This document shows, one piece after another, positions 1-8,620 of a stretch of DNA of 49,514 nt (position 1 is the stretch's first letter; the number at the start of each line of letters is the position of its first letter). Under the pieces are notes generated by a model. The model was not told the origin of the DNA. It saw only the letters and a list, made by a program, of their open reading frames with translations, and ran no database searches. Made by a program: the position numbers and the translations under genes. The DNA is from an uncultured Bacilli bacterium (GTDB lineage: Bacteria > Bacillota_I > Bacilli_A > RF39 > UBA660), in NCBI GenBank assembly GCA_947624505.1, contig CANQKO010000007.1:1-49514 (forward strand), written 5' to 3'.

Positions 1-204
1 CAAGTGACATATATTACATTAGTTTTGAGACATTTTCAAATACTAACACTTAAGACATTATCATATACTAAGCATATGGCTTTTTTAAATTCATAAATTT
101 TATCTTGCTAAAAGAGTATTTTAAGATTATAATTAAATTATAGATAAATTATAATTATAATATTTTATTTTTATACATTTAACTAATTAGAAATGGAGAA
201 AAAT
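1..204. other. Intergenic region at window start with 25-base repeat
   Basis: No coding region is visible before RNase Y. Positions 29-46 (gacattttcaaatactaa) recur at 54-71 with two mismatches, so the two copies are 25 bases apart. A weaker third relative starts near base 6. The rest is extremely A+T rich, with several TATAAT-like hexamers at about 130-170 that could serve as the -10 of the RNase Y promoter, but no clear -35 was found. Confidence 0.4.
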
Positions 205-1758
205 ATGGATAATGTAGCTGTTACCATCTTATTTCTCTTTCTTGGAATAATTGTTGGGGCCGGTGCCGTTTTAATAATTAATCATTTAAAAGGTTTAAGT
301 GCCCAAAATAACGCTAATAAATTAATTGAAGATGCTAAAAAAGAAGCTGAAAAACATAAAAGGGATACTCTTTTAGAATTAAAAGAAGAATCATATAAAT
401 TAAAACAACAAACTAATGAAGAAATAAAAGAAAAAAAGCAAGAAATTAAAGAATCAGAAGAAAGACTTTTAAGCAGGGAAAATAATCTTGATAAACGTGA
501 AGAAATGCTGCAAAAAAAGGATTTGGCATTAGAAGAAAAAGAAAATAATTTGTTAGTTAAAACACAAAATATTCAAGAAAAAGAAGAAAAGATGGATAAA
601 CTTCTTAAAGATGAAGTTGAAGAATTAGAAAGAATTTCAGGACTAAGTAAAGAAAAAGCTCACGATTTAATTATGACTAGAATTGAATCCGAGATGTCTT
701 TAGAAATTGCTGAATATATTAAAGATGAAGAAGAAAAAGCCAAAATTACCGCTAATGATAAAGCAAAACAACTAATCGTTAGTAGTATGGAAAGATATGC
801 TGATGATGTAGTATCTGTTCAAACTGTTTCAACAATTGATCTTCCTAATGATGAAATGAAAGGAAGACTAATTGGTAGAGAAGGAAGAAATATTAGAACT
901 ATTGAATCAGTTACAGGAGTTGATTTAATAATTGATGATACTCCGGAAGCAATTGCTATATCATCTTTTGACCCTTTAAGAAGGGAAATTGCTAAAGTTA
1001 CTATTGAAACTTTAATTAAAGATGGTAGAATTCATCCAGGAAGAATCGAAGAAGTTTATGATAAAACTTGTAAAGATGTTTATAGTAGAATTACAGAAAT
1101 AGGAAATGATGCCATAACAGAACTGGGAATTAGTAAAATGGATAGTGAACTTATTAATTTAGTAGGTAAACTAAACTTTAGAACTAGTTATGGACAAAAT
1201 GCTTTAAAGCATTCAATGGAAGTCGCTAAGTTATGTGGTTTAATGGCCTCAGAAATTGGGGAGAATATTACTCTTGCTAAAAGAGCGGGATTATTACACG
1301 ATATTGGTAAATCTATTGATTCTGAAATTGAAGGTAGTCACGTTGAAGTTGGTGAACAAATTGCCAAAAAATATCACGAAAGCGATGTTGTAATTGATGC
1401 AATTGTTTCTCACCACGGTGATAAAGAAGCTAAAAGTGTTATTGCTGTATTGGTAAGTATTGCCGATACTTTATCTGCAGCTCGTCCAGGTGCAAGAAAT
1501 GATTCATTGGAAAACTATATTAAACGTCTAGAACAATTGGAAGAAATTGGTAATTCTTTTGAAGGCGTTGAAAAAGCATATGCAATGCAAGCAGGTAGAG
1601 AAATAAGAGTTATGGTTAAACCAGCGGAAGTTGATGACTTAACAAGTTATAAGATTGCCCGGGAAATGAAAGAAAAAATTGAATCAGAAATGCAATATCC
1701 TGGTACAATTAAAATTACTGTTATAAGAGAAACAAGAGCTCAAGAAGAAGCAAAATAA
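205..1758 (+). CDS. rny: Ribonuclease Y
   Basis: Membrane-anchored endoribonuclease that initiates mRNA decay and acts with the degradosome at the inner membrane. The N-terminus has one transmembrane helix (residues about 4-25), then a long charged coiled coil (about 30-145), a KH RNA-binding domain containing GRLIGREGRNIR (about 220-231), and an HD domain with HDIGK at about 365-369. Length (517 aa) is normal for the family. An in-frame ATG at 193 is rejected because the SD GGAG (195-198) lies inside that start; ATG 205 sits 6 bases after the SD. The gene converges on RNase J, with an intrinsic terminator overlapping its stop codon. Identification is secure from the domain order. Confidence 0.97.
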   Translation: MDNVAVTILFLFLGIIVGAGAVLIINHLKGLSAQNNANKLIEDAKKEAEKHKRDTLLELKEESYKLKQQTNEEIKEKKQEIKESEERLLSRENNLDKREEMLQKKDLALEEKENNLLVKTQNIQEKEEKMDKLLKDEVEELERISGLSKEKAHDLIMTRIESEMSLEIAEYIKDEEEKAKITANDKAKQLIVSSMERYADDVVSVQTVSTIDLPNDEMKGRLIGREGRNIRTIESVTGVDLIIDDTPEAIAISSFDPLRREIAKVTIETLIKDGRIHPGRIEEVYDKTCKDVYSRITEIGNDAITELGISKMDSELINLVGKLNFRTSYGQNALKHSMEVAKLCGLMASEIGENITLAKRAGLLHDIGKSIDSEIEGSHVEVGEQIAKKYHESDVVIDAIVSHHGDKEAKSVIAVLVSIADTLSAARPGARNDSLENYIKRLEQLEEIGNSFEGVEKAYAMQAGREIRVMVKPAEVDDLTSYKIAREMKEKIESEMQYPGTIKITVIRETRAQEEAK

Positions 1759-1770
1759 GCTTCTTTTTTT
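1745..1770 (+). terminator. Intrinsic terminator of rny
   Basis: The stem aagaagc (1745-1751) pairs with gcttctt (1759-1765) across a 7-base loop and runs into a T tract (1764-1770). The rny stop codon (1756-1758) lies in the loop. The reverse strand lacks a good T tract, so it probably acts mainly on rny transcripts. Confidence 0.8.
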
Positions 1771-1788
1771 AAATTATAAAAAAAGAGA

Positions 1789-3462
1789 TTATTCATCCCT
1801 TTTATTAACTTCCATAATAACTGGTAAGATAATTGGTCTTCTTCCCGTTAATTCATTGATAAACGGTAATAATTCTAAAATAATTTGATTTTTTAAATCA
1901 GTATAATTATATAAAGAATTTTTTAAGAAATTATTAACAATTTCACTAATCTTTCTTTCAATTTTATTCATTAATTCTTGATTTTCATTAACTAAGACAA
2001 AACCTCTAGCAGTAACATTTGGTTTAATTAAAAGTTTTCTTGTTAAAGTATTAATATTTAAAATAGTTATTAAAATACCATCTTGGCTCATTAATTTACG
2101 ATCTTTAATTACAACACTGCCCACATCACCAACTCTAGAACCATCAACATAAATATCGCCAGCTTGAATAGTGCCACCTCTTTTTACTTCACCATCTTTA
2201 AGCAAAATTACATCTCCATTACTACAGATAAAAGTATTTTCTTCTGGTATATCACAAAGTTTAGCAATATTAGCGTGAGCTTTTAACATTCTAAATTCCC
2301 CGTGCATTGGCATAAAATATTTAGGTTTAATAATTCTAAGCATCCATTTTAATTCTTCTAATTTAGCGTGTCCTGATGTATGGATATCACTAAATTCTGA
2401 ATTGGTATAAACTTTAACACCTTTTAAATAGATTTTATTAATAATTCTATTGATACTTTCAGCATTACCAGGAATAGGACTAGATGAAAATATTACTAAG
2501 TCATCTGGTAAAAGAGAAATTTGTTTATGAGTGCCATTAGCAATTCTTGATAAAGCCGCCAGTGGTTCACCTTGACTTCCGGTACAAAGAATACATATTT
2601 CATTTCTTTTTAAACCTTTAGCTTGATTACTGTCGATAAAAATTGATTTATCATTTATTAACCCATTATTTAAAGCAAGTTCAATTGAGGCTTCCATACT
2701 ACGTCCAAAAGTAATAATTTTTCGATTATACTTTTTACAAGTTTCAGCAATATGCTTAACTCTAAAAATATTTGAGGCAAAGGTGGCAATAATTACGCGG
2801 CCTACGTGTCTGCCAATAATATCATTTAAAGTTTCATCAACAACCGATTCACTATTAGAAAAGCCAGTAGAAAGGGCATTAGTTGAATCACTAAGTAAAA
2901 GAGTAACACCTTTACTACCTAATTCCGCCATTTTATGAATATCAGCCATTGGCCCAATTGGAGTTAAATCGAATTTAAAGTCGCCAGTTTCGAAGATAAT
3001 GCCGTTTGGAGTATGAATAACAATAGCAAATGAATCAGGTATTGAGTGAGTAGTATTAACAAACTCTATTTCAAAATGTTTAAAATTTACTTTTAAATCT
3101 TTATTAATTATTTCAATATTTTTATAATTTATTTCCCTTTCTTCTAATTTCTTATCAATTAGATCTTTAGCTATTTTAGGAGCATAAATTACGGGTATAT
3201 TAACTTGATTAAGTAAAAAGGGGATACCCCCAATATGGTCTTCGTGTCCGTGTGTTATAAATAGGGCTTTAATTTTACTTTCATTTTGTTTTAAATAAGT
3301 TACATCTTGAATAACATAATCAACCCCAAGTAAACCAACTTCGGGAAACATTACCCCAGCATCAATGATAATTATTTCATCATCATGGGTAATAACATAC
3401 ATATTTTTACCAACTTCACCAAGACCACCTAAGGCAACGATACTTGTTGCAACATCTTTCAT
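1789..3462 (-). CDS. rnj: Ribonuclease J
   Basis: Metallo-beta-lactamase/beta-CASP ribonuclease with 5'-exonuclease and endonuclease activity, central to mRNA turnover and rRNA maturation in Bacillota. The zinc motif HGHEDH is at residues 71-76. The beta-CASP region (about 220-340) and the C-terminal domain (about 450-557) follow, and the 557-residue length fits RNase J1/J2. J1 and J2 cannot be separated from sequence by eye. The start is preceded by a good AAGGA-type SD. It is transcribed towards rny, so the two main mRNA-decay nucleases lie tail to tail with about 30 bases between them. Confidence 0.95.
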   Translation of the reverse strand: MKDVATSIVALGGLGEVGKNMYVITHDDEIIIIDAGVMFPEVGLLGVDYVIQDVTYLKQNESKIKALFITHGHEDHIGGIPFLLNQVNIPVIYAPKIAKDLIDKKLEEREINYKNIEIINKDLKVNFKHFEIEFVNTTHSIPDSFAIVIHTPNGIIFETGDFKFDLTPIGPMADIHKMAELGSKGVTLLLSDSTNALSTGFSNSESVVDETLNDIIGRHVGRVIIATFASNIFRVKHIAETCKKYNRKIITFGRSMEASIELALNNGLINDKSIFIDSNQAKGLKRNEICILCTGSQGEPLAALSRIANGTHKQISLLPDDLVIFSSSPIPGNAESINRIINKIYLKGVKVYTNSEFSDIHTSGHAKLEELKWMLRIIKPKYFMPMHGEFRMLKAHANIAKLCDIPEENTFICSNGDVILLKDGEVKRGGTIQAGDIYVDGSRVGDVGSVVIKDRKLMSQDGILITILNINTLTRKLLIKPNVTARGFVLVNENQELMNKIERKISEIVNNFLKNSLYNYTDLKNQIILELLPFINELTGRRPIILPVIMEVNKRDE

Positions 3463-3510
3463 AAATTTCCTTCTTTCTTTTAAATAAAAAAGTTTTTTTA
3501 ACTACCCATT

Positions 3511-3539
3511 ATTATACTCTAAAATGCCTTTAATGTCTA
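3511..3539 (-). promoter_or_regulatory. Promoter of rnj
   Basis: On the minus strand, TAGACA (3539-3534) and TATAAT (3516-3511) are separated by 17 bases and lie about 50 bases upstream of the rnj start. Spacing and -10 match a housekeeping sigma-A promoter. Confidence 0.65.
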
Positions 3540-3561
3540 CAATTTTATAATTTATTTTAAT

Positions 3562-4491
3562 CTATTTTAGAAAATTCATAATTAAATCAATCATTATTTC
3601 TTTTTCTTGAGGATTTGATTCCGCGATTAAAAGGGTAATTGATGCAAGAGTATTGTTATCGATAATTTGTTTATCATTTTGATAAAGAATATTATTTACT
3701 TGTAAAAAATAAATAAATATGGTTGCTGCAATTCTTTTATTACCATCAATAAAAGCATGGTTTTTAACAGTTAAATAAAGAAGATTAGCGGCTTTTTCTT
3801 CAATACTTGGATAAACATCACATTTATCAAATGACTGATAAATATCACTGATGATAGATTTAAAATTATTATCTCTTTCTAAAGCAAATAAATTACTATC
3901 ATTATTAAACTTTAATTTGTTTATGACTTTTAAACATTCTTCATAAGTTACAACCTTTTCACATTTTTGCCCTTTAACTTTTTTTAAAGTTCGATGATCG
4001 TAATCATCTAATAAGTCTAAGGCTTTAGAATATTCATTAATGACATTTAATATTTCTTTAGTTTCATCGCCAGTTAATCTATTATTACCTCTATTTGCAA
4101 TATCTATAAGTTTGACAGTTTTTTCTAAATAATCTAATCTTTTTTGATTAACAGCATAACCTTTGATTATGTAATCTTTTAAGATTTTATTAGCCCATCT
4201 TCTAAAAATAATACCATTTTGCGACTTAACACGATAACCAACACTTATAATAACATCTAAATTGTAAAAAGGTACTAATTGTTTAACGCCTACAACACGC
4301 ATTTTTTGAGTGTTGTTAATTTTTTCTAATTCACCATCATTAAAAATATTATTTATATGTTTTCTAATAGTTTTTTCATCTTTACTAAATAATACTGCCA
4401 TTTGATTTGCACTAAGCCATACTGTTTCATCTTGCATATTAACTTCTAGTTTTACATTTTGATTTTCAAATAATATTATTTCATTTTTCAT
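3562..4491 (-). CDS. RhuM-type DNA-binding protein fused to a Fic/Doc domain
   Basis: The N-terminal part (about 1-120) resembles the RhuM 'virulence protein' family: a helix-turn-helix-like segment (WLSANQMAVLFSKDEKTIRKH, near 25-45) followed by VPFYNLDVIISVGYRVKS (about 73-90). The C-terminal part carries the Fic/Doc core HAFIDGNKR (residues 245-253), which in the family transfers AMP or phosphate onto target proteins. The catalytic His, Asp, Asn, Lys and Arg of the loop are present. Such fusions are common on mobile islands and defence loci; target and trigger are unknown. It stands alone between two housekeeping blocks and is preceded by a leader that is shared with the Rpn gene at 45630 (see 4492-4620). 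No partner antitoxin is seen. Confidence 0.85.
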   Translation of the reverse strand: MKNEIILFENQNVKLEVNMQDETVWLSANQMAVLFSKDEKTIRKHINNIFNDGELEKINNTQKMRVVGVKQLVPFYNLDVIISVGYRVKSQNGIIFRRWANKILKDYIIKGYAVNQKRLDYLEKTVKLIDIANRGNNRLTGDETKEILNVINEYSKALDLLDDYDHRTLKKVKGQKCEKVVTYEECLKVINKLKFNNDSNLFALERDNNFKSIISDIYQSFDKCDVYPSIEEKAANLLYLTVKNHAFIDGNKRIAATIFIYFLQVNNILYQNDKQIIDNNTLASITLLIAESNPQEKEIMIDLIMNFLK

Positions 4492-4620
4492 TCTTTATCA
4501 CTCTCCATTTCTTTCATTTGAAAAATTTCTAAATTTATTATTTGGTATAAAATTTTTTAATTCATCTTTTTCACCCCCTCTAATATATATCTACGTTTTT
4601 TTTCCTTGATTTCCTTTTAA
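4492..4620 (-). promoter_or_regulatory. Leader of the RhuM-Fic gene with AUG-AAU-UAA minigene
   Basis: On the minus strand there is an A-rich block (4618-4595), a TATATAT stretch, then a near-perfect SD, GGGGGTGA (4578-4571). Five bases later comes ATG AAT TAA (4565-4557), a complete two-codon reading frame. The RhuM-Fic ATG begins 66 bases further on. The same arrangement, with the same A-rich block at one mismatch over 24 bases, occurs upstream of the Rpn gene (45631-45760). A leader or attenuator role is inferred. Confidence 0.55.
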
Positions 4621-4639
4621 TTTAAAAAAAGTTTTTCAA

Positions 4640-4697
4640 TTTCTTACTATTTTCTTAAGAAATAAGTAAAAAATGTTTTAAATAACATTTTTTTTTG
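4640..4697 (+). promoter_or_regulatory. Overlapping hairpins upstream of ftsY
   Basis: AAAAAATGTT (4668-4677) pairs with AACATTTTTT (4684-4693) across a 6-base loop and is followed by T residues, like an intrinsic terminator. An upstream palindrome, TTTCTTAAGAAA (4651-4662), flanked by TTACT and AGTAA, could pair with part of the same region. The element sits just ahead of a TATTAT -10-like hexamer and the ftsY SD (GGGTGA). It may be a terminator between divergent genes or an attenuator. Confidence 0.35.
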
Positions 4698-4721
4698 GTA
4701 TTATTAAATGGGTGATATCAA

Positions 4722-5714
4722 ATGGGTTTATTTGATAAATTAAAAAATTTAGTAAATAAAAAAGAAGAAATAAAAGATGAAGAAGAAAAAGAAATAGTTA
4801 AAAACTATGATGAAGGTTTAAAAAAAACAAGAGAAGAATTTGTTTCTAAGTTAAATATTTTAGGTATTAAATATACCAAAGTATCAGAAGAATATTTTGA
4901 AGAATTAGAAGAGACTTTAATTATGGCTGATATTGGGGTTAATACCGTAATGAAATTTATGGATAAACTAAGAAAAAGAGTTAAAAATGAAAACATTACG
5001 GATACTGCTTATTTAAAAGAAGTAATAGTGGATGAATTACTTATCATCTATGTTGAAGGAGAAAGTTTATCTGATAAAATTAATTTAAGTAGTTCTGGTC
5101 CGACAGTTATTTTAATGGTTGGGGTAAATGGAGTTGGTAAAACCACAACCATTGCGAAGCTTGCCTATAAATATATAAATGAAGGCAAAAAAGTAATGAT
5201 GATTGCTGGTGATACCTTTAGAGCGGGGGCAGTAGCTCAGTTAGAAATTTGGGCAAATAAAACCGGGGCATCCTTTTATGGTGTTGAAAACTCTGACCCA
5301 GCTAGTGTTATATATGATGGATTAGTCAAAGCTAAAGAAGAAGATATCGATATAGTTTTAATCGATACCGCTGGAAGATTACAAAATAAAGTTAATTTAA
5401 TGAAAGAATTAGAGAAGATTAATAAAGTAATTGGGATGCATATAGAAGGAGCTCCTAATGAAACATTACTTGTAATTGATGCTGCCACTGGTCAAAATGG
5501 TATAACTCAAGCCAAAGCTTTTAAAGAAATAACTAATATTACAGGAATTGTTCTTACTAAGCTTGATGGAACTGCTAAAGGTGGAATAGTTCTAGCGATT
5601 AAAGAAGAAGTTAACTTACCAGTTAAATTTATTGGCTTAGGTGAAAAAATGACAGATTTAAAACCATTTGATATTGAAAATTATATTTATGGTTTATTTA
5701 AGGATATGGTATAA
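4722..5714 (+). CDS. ftsY: Signal recognition particle receptor FtsY
   Basis: SRP-receptor GTPase that docks ribosome-nascent chain-SRP complexes at the membrane for co-translational insertion. A charged N-terminal A region (about 10-40) precedes the N domain. The GTPase domain shows G1 GVNGVGKTT (134-142), DTAGR (215-219) and TKLDG (279-283), followed by the GLGE motif near the C-terminus. At 330 aa it is a compact Gram-positive type. GGGTGA lies just before ATG 4722. Its stop overlaps the ylxM start by one base (TAATG), giving the operon ftsY-ylxM-ffh in which receptor and particle are made together. Confidence 0.97.
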   Translation: MGLFDKLKNLVNKKEEIKDEEEKEIVKNYDEGLKKTREEFVSKLNILGIKYTKVSEEYFEELEETLIMADIGVNTVMKFMDKLRKRVKNENITDTAYLKEVIVDELLIIYVEGESLSDKINLSSSGPTVILMVGVNGVGKTTTIAKLAYKYINEGKKVMMIAGDTFRAGAVAQLEIWANKTGASFYGVENSDPASVIYDGLVKAKEEDIDIVLIDTAGRLQNKVNLMKELEKINKVIGMHIEGAPNETLLVIDAATGQNGITQAKAFKEITNITGIVLTKLDGTAKGGIVLAIKEEVNLPVKFIGLGEKMTDLKPFDIENYIYGLFKDMV

Positions 5715-6073
5715 TGGATAAGTTTTTATATTATAATGAATTATTTTTAGTTTATAAAGATTTAATTAAAGAAAGTCATCGGGAAATTTTTGATTTATAT
5801 TATGGTGAGAATATGACAATGCAAGAAATTGCTGATTTAAAAAAAGTTTCTAAATCAAGAATAGGAGTCATAATTAAAAGTGTTGAGGAAAAGTTATTTG
5901 AATACGAAAATAAATTAAGAATAGTTTTAAAAAATACTTTACTAGAGAATGCTTTAGAATTAAATGATATTAAGGCTATCAAAAAAGAAATTGATAAAGT
6001 TATAAATATAGAAAATTATCAAAAAGAGATAGATAGAGAAATAGAAAAATATCATCAAAATAAGGGAGAATAA
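5714..6073 (+). CDS. ylxM: YlxM-type helix-turn-helix protein (SRP operon)
   Basis: Small protein of the UPF0122 (YlxM) family. The segment REIFDLYYGENMTMQEIA followed by KKVSKSRIGV is a sigma-70 region 4-like helix-turn-helix (about residues 20-55). The C-terminal half is charged and helical. Its position between ftsY and ffh, with start overlap at one side and 2 bases at the other, is the conserved Bacillota arrangement. The family has been linked to SRP function in streptococci; molecular action is uncertain. Confidence 0.92.
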   Translation: MDKFLYYNELFLVYKDLIKESHREIFDLYYGENMTMQEIADLKKVSKSRIGVIIKSVEEKLFEYENKLRIVLKNTLLENALELNDIKAIKKEIDKVINIENYQKEIDREIEKYHQNKGE

Positions 6074-6075
6074 TT

Positions 6076-7380
6076 ATGTTTGAATATATGGGAGATCGGA
6101 TTAGTAATGCCATTAAAAATATTCGGGGAATGGGTAGGATTACCGAAGAAAATATTAATGATGCAATGAAAGAAATTAGAATGGCTTTACTTGAAGCTGA
6201 TGTTAATTATAGTGTTGTTAAAGAATTTATTAGTAATGTTAAAGAAAAAGCTTTAGGTTTAAATGTTGATAAATCACTAAAGCCCGATGAACTTTTTATT
6301 AAAATTGTCAAAGATGAATTAGTTCATCTTTTAGGTGATAATTATGAACCAATTGAAACCAAAGAAAATTTTGTTGTCATTTTATTATGTGGTTTACAAG
6401 GTAGTGGTAAAACTACAACCTCAGGGAAACTAGCTAATTTACTTAGAAAGAAATATAATCGTAAGCCTTTGCTAGTAGCTTGCGATATTTATAGACCCGC
6501 TGCCATAAAGCAATTAGAAGATATTGGTTCATCTTTAAATATTCCGGTTTTTACAGAAGATAAAAAAGTCTTAGAAATTGCCCAAGATGGTATCAATTAT
6601 GCTAAAGAAAATAATTTAGATTATGTTATTATCGATACGGCCGGAAGATTACAAATTGATGAAGATTTAATGAATGAATTAAAATTATTAGAGGAAAATA
6701 TTACCTTTAATGAAACAATATTAGTAATTGATGCAATGATGGGTCAAGATGCTATTAATGTTATAACGGGATTTAATGATGCCTTAAAACTTTCTGGTTG
6801 TATTTTAACCAAAATGGATGGCGATACAAAAGGTGGAGTAGCTCTATCGTTAAGACATCTTACTAATGTGCCTATTAAATTTGTTGGTGATTCTGAGAAA
6901 ATGGATGGCTTATCGGAATTTCATCCTTTAAGAATGGCAGAAAGAATTCTTGATATGGGTGATATTTTATCTATTGCAGAAAAAGTTGAAGATATTGTTT
7001 CTGAAGATGAAGCAATGGAACAAGCTAAGAAAATGCGAGAAGGTAAATTTGATTTAGAAGATTTCCTTAAGACATTTAAACAAATAAAAAAATTAGGACC
7101 TCTTGAAAATATTATTAAAATGCTTCCCCAAGCTAGAAGTATGGGTTTAAATAATATTAAAGTTGATCCTAAAGAAATGGCACACGTTGAAGCAATTATT
7201 TTATCAATGACTCCTTATGAAAGAAGACATCCTGAAGTATTAAAAGCAACAAGAAAGCAAAGAATAGCTAAAGGTAGTGGCCGTTCTGTTGAAGAAGTTA
7301 ATCGTTTATTAAAACAATTTGAAATGATGAAAGATATGATGAAAAATATCAATAATGGCAAAATGAAATTACCTTTTTAA
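6076..7380 (+). CDS. ffh: Signal recognition particle protein Ffh
   Basis: GTPase of the signal recognition particle, binding 4.5S/scRNA and signal sequences. The order is N domain (1-about 95), G domain with GLQGSGKTT (106-114), DTAGR and TKMDG motifs, and a methionine-rich M domain (about 305-434) including the RNA-binding segment around ERRHPEVL and GSGRSVEEVN. At 434 aa it is slightly short at the tail but complete. A GGGAG SD precedes the ATG. No SRP RNA gene was recognised in this window. Confidence 0.97.
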   Translation: MFEYMGDRISNAIKNIRGMGRITEENINDAMKEIRMALLEADVNYSVVKEFISNVKEKALGLNVDKSLKPDELFIKIVKDELVHLLGDNYEPIETKENFVVILLCGLQGSGKTTTSGKLANLLRKKYNRKPLLVACDIYRPAAIKQLEDIGSSLNIPVFTEDKKVLEIAQDGINYAKENNLDYVIIDTAGRLQIDEDLMNELKLLEENITFNETILVIDAMMGQDAINVITGFNDALKLSGCILTKMDGDTKGGVALSLRHLTNVPIKFVGDSEKMDGLSEFHPLRMAERILDMGDILSIAEKVEDIVSEDEAMEQAKKMREGKFDLEDFLKTFKQIKKLGPLENIIKMLPQARSMGLNNIKVDPKEMAHVEAIILSMTPYERRHPEVLKATRKQRIAKGSGRSVEEVNRLLKQFEMMKDMMKNINNGKMKLPF

Positions 7381-7394
7381 ATACGAATTTTTGC

Positions 7395-7423
7395 TTGACT
7401 TTCTCCCTAATTTTAAATAGAAT
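7395..7423 (+). promoter_or_regulatory. Promoter upstream of the 7454 gene
   Basis: TTGACT (7395-7400) and TAGAAT (7418-7423) are separated by exactly 17 bases, about 30 bases ahead of the start codon. This suggests the unknown gene is transcribed apart from ffh. Confidence 0.65.
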
Positions 7424-7453
7424 AATATATAAATTATTAGGGAGTATTTGGGT

Positions 7454-8374
7454 ATGGAAAAAAATATAGAAAATTTAATAAAAACAGAAGATATTTTTAA
7501 TAAAATGATTTTATTTGCCAAAATGTTTAATATCGATATCGTTAATTATCAATATGAAGAGACTAACAATAAAAGACAAATTAATTTTTATGATCAAGAT
7601 AATAATTATGTTGGCTCACTTTATATTGATGTCGAAGTATATAATAATGAAATATTATATAATTTAGATAATTTTAAAATAGAATTACTAACTGATTTAG
7701 GTAAAGTAAGTGGTACTTATTCACCTCATACATCATTATTATCTTATATATTATTATTTAATCAAAATGATTTATATAATAAATTAGCTGGTGATCTTAA
7801 ATTTAATAGTCATAATAAAACTTTTAGTCAAGTTTATAGTGGCATATCCGCATCAATAGAGGCTTATAATAATGATAATTCTTTATTTAGAGTTAACTTT
7901 AATTATTTTGATATAAATGGTATTTTTGCTATTATTAAGAATTTCCCGCATTATGAAAAGTTAGAATTTGATATTTGGAATGGCATAAAAATTAATTATC
8001 AAAAAAATAATAAAAGAGCTAATATTAATGTTAATCGGGGTAAAGATAATACTTATGAAGATGTTGCGGAGTGTAATTTTGATGATAAAGTCATTTTAGT
8101 ACCATTAAAAGTCCAAACACCTTCTGTTGGTAGTTCTATTTGGCAAAATGCTGGTAGTATAGATATAGAACCAATTATTGAAAGCATTGCCATCCATTGT
8201 AAAGACTTAGAAGAATTTATTTTTGAAGCTAAAGACTTATTTACTATTCAGACATTAAACGGAAAAACTATTTATTTATATGATAATTTAGCTAACCTTT
8301 GTTTTAATACAACTGATAAAAGAGCTTATCTTGAATTTGCCACTAATGAAGGCAAATTAACTAGAAAAAGATAA
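7454..8374 (+). CDS. Protein of unknown function
   Basis: I do not recognise this family. The 306-residue product has no signal peptide, membrane segment or obvious catalytic motif. It is rich in Asn, Tyr and Ile, with many alternating hydrophobic stretches that suggest mostly beta structure in the middle (about residues 30-180). The ATG at 7454 is chosen over a TTG at 7448 because the SD AGGGAG (7439-7444) lies 9 bases before it. It has its own promoter and a weak AT-rich hairpin at its end, so it forms a single-gene unit between ffh and glmS. A lineage-specific cytosolic protein is the most I can infer. Confidence 0.75.
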   Translation: MEKNIENLIKTEDIFNKMILFAKMFNIDIVNYQYEETNNKRQINFYDQDNNYVGSLYIDVEVYNNEILYNLDNFKIELLTDLGKVSGTYSPHTSLLSYILLFNQNDLYNKLAGDLKFNSHNKTFSQVYSGISASIEAYNNDNSLFRVNFNYFDINGIFAIIKNFPHYEKLEFDIWNGIKINYQKNNKRANINVNRGKDNTYEDVAECNFDDKVILVPLKVQTPSVGSSIWQNAGSIDIEPIIESIAIHCKDLEEFIFEAKDLFTIQTLNGKTIYLYDNLANLCFNTTDKRAYLEFATNEGKLTRKR

Positions 8375-8383
8375 ACTCTTTTT
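8365..8383 (+). terminator. Weak terminator after the 7454 gene
   Basis: AAAAAGA (8365-8371) pairs with TCTTTTT (8377-8383) around a 5-base loop and continues into T residues. The stem is short and almost all A-T, so efficiency is doubtful. It overlaps the stop codon. Confidence 0.4.
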
Positions 8384-8460
8384 TAAATTTGCATAATATA
8401 TCTATATAATGTTATAATTAATTAAAGCAATAAAATAGAAAGGATAGAATTTTTATTGTT

Positions 8461-8608
8461 AGCGCAAGGACCTAAATGGTTGACGAGGTTGGTAGTTGTC
8501 GAAGTAATCAGCGGATGCTACCACGGATTTAAGTATATTCGTTAGATATATTGAAAAAGCAAAATCAAAATTGTAACAGAGGGTATATCGAATACTTGAT
8601 TTTTGAAA
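8461..8608 (+). ncRNA. glmS ribozyme (glucosamine-6-phosphate riboswitch)
   Basis: Self-cleaving riboswitch that uses glucosamine-6-phosphate as cofactor to cut the glmS leader and lower enzyme synthesis. The conserved core is readable: AGCGC at 8461-8465 (cleavage expected just 5' of G8462), GTTGACGAGG near 8479-8488, and ATCAGCGGATGCTACCAC near 8508-8525. A 3' helical domain includes AGAGGGTATATCGA near 8578-8591. It is followed directly by the glmS SD. TATAAT hexamers at 8405-8410 and 8413-8418, with TTGCAT at 8389-8394, are candidate promoter elements. The 3' limit is approximate. Confidence 0.93.
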
Positions 8609-8620
8609 GGATGTATTATT

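Noticed and set aside
8603-8620. TTG at 8603 as the start of GlmS
   Set aside because: It would bury the catalytic Cys inside the chain; the TTG at 8621 gives Met-Cys-Gly with a proper SD.
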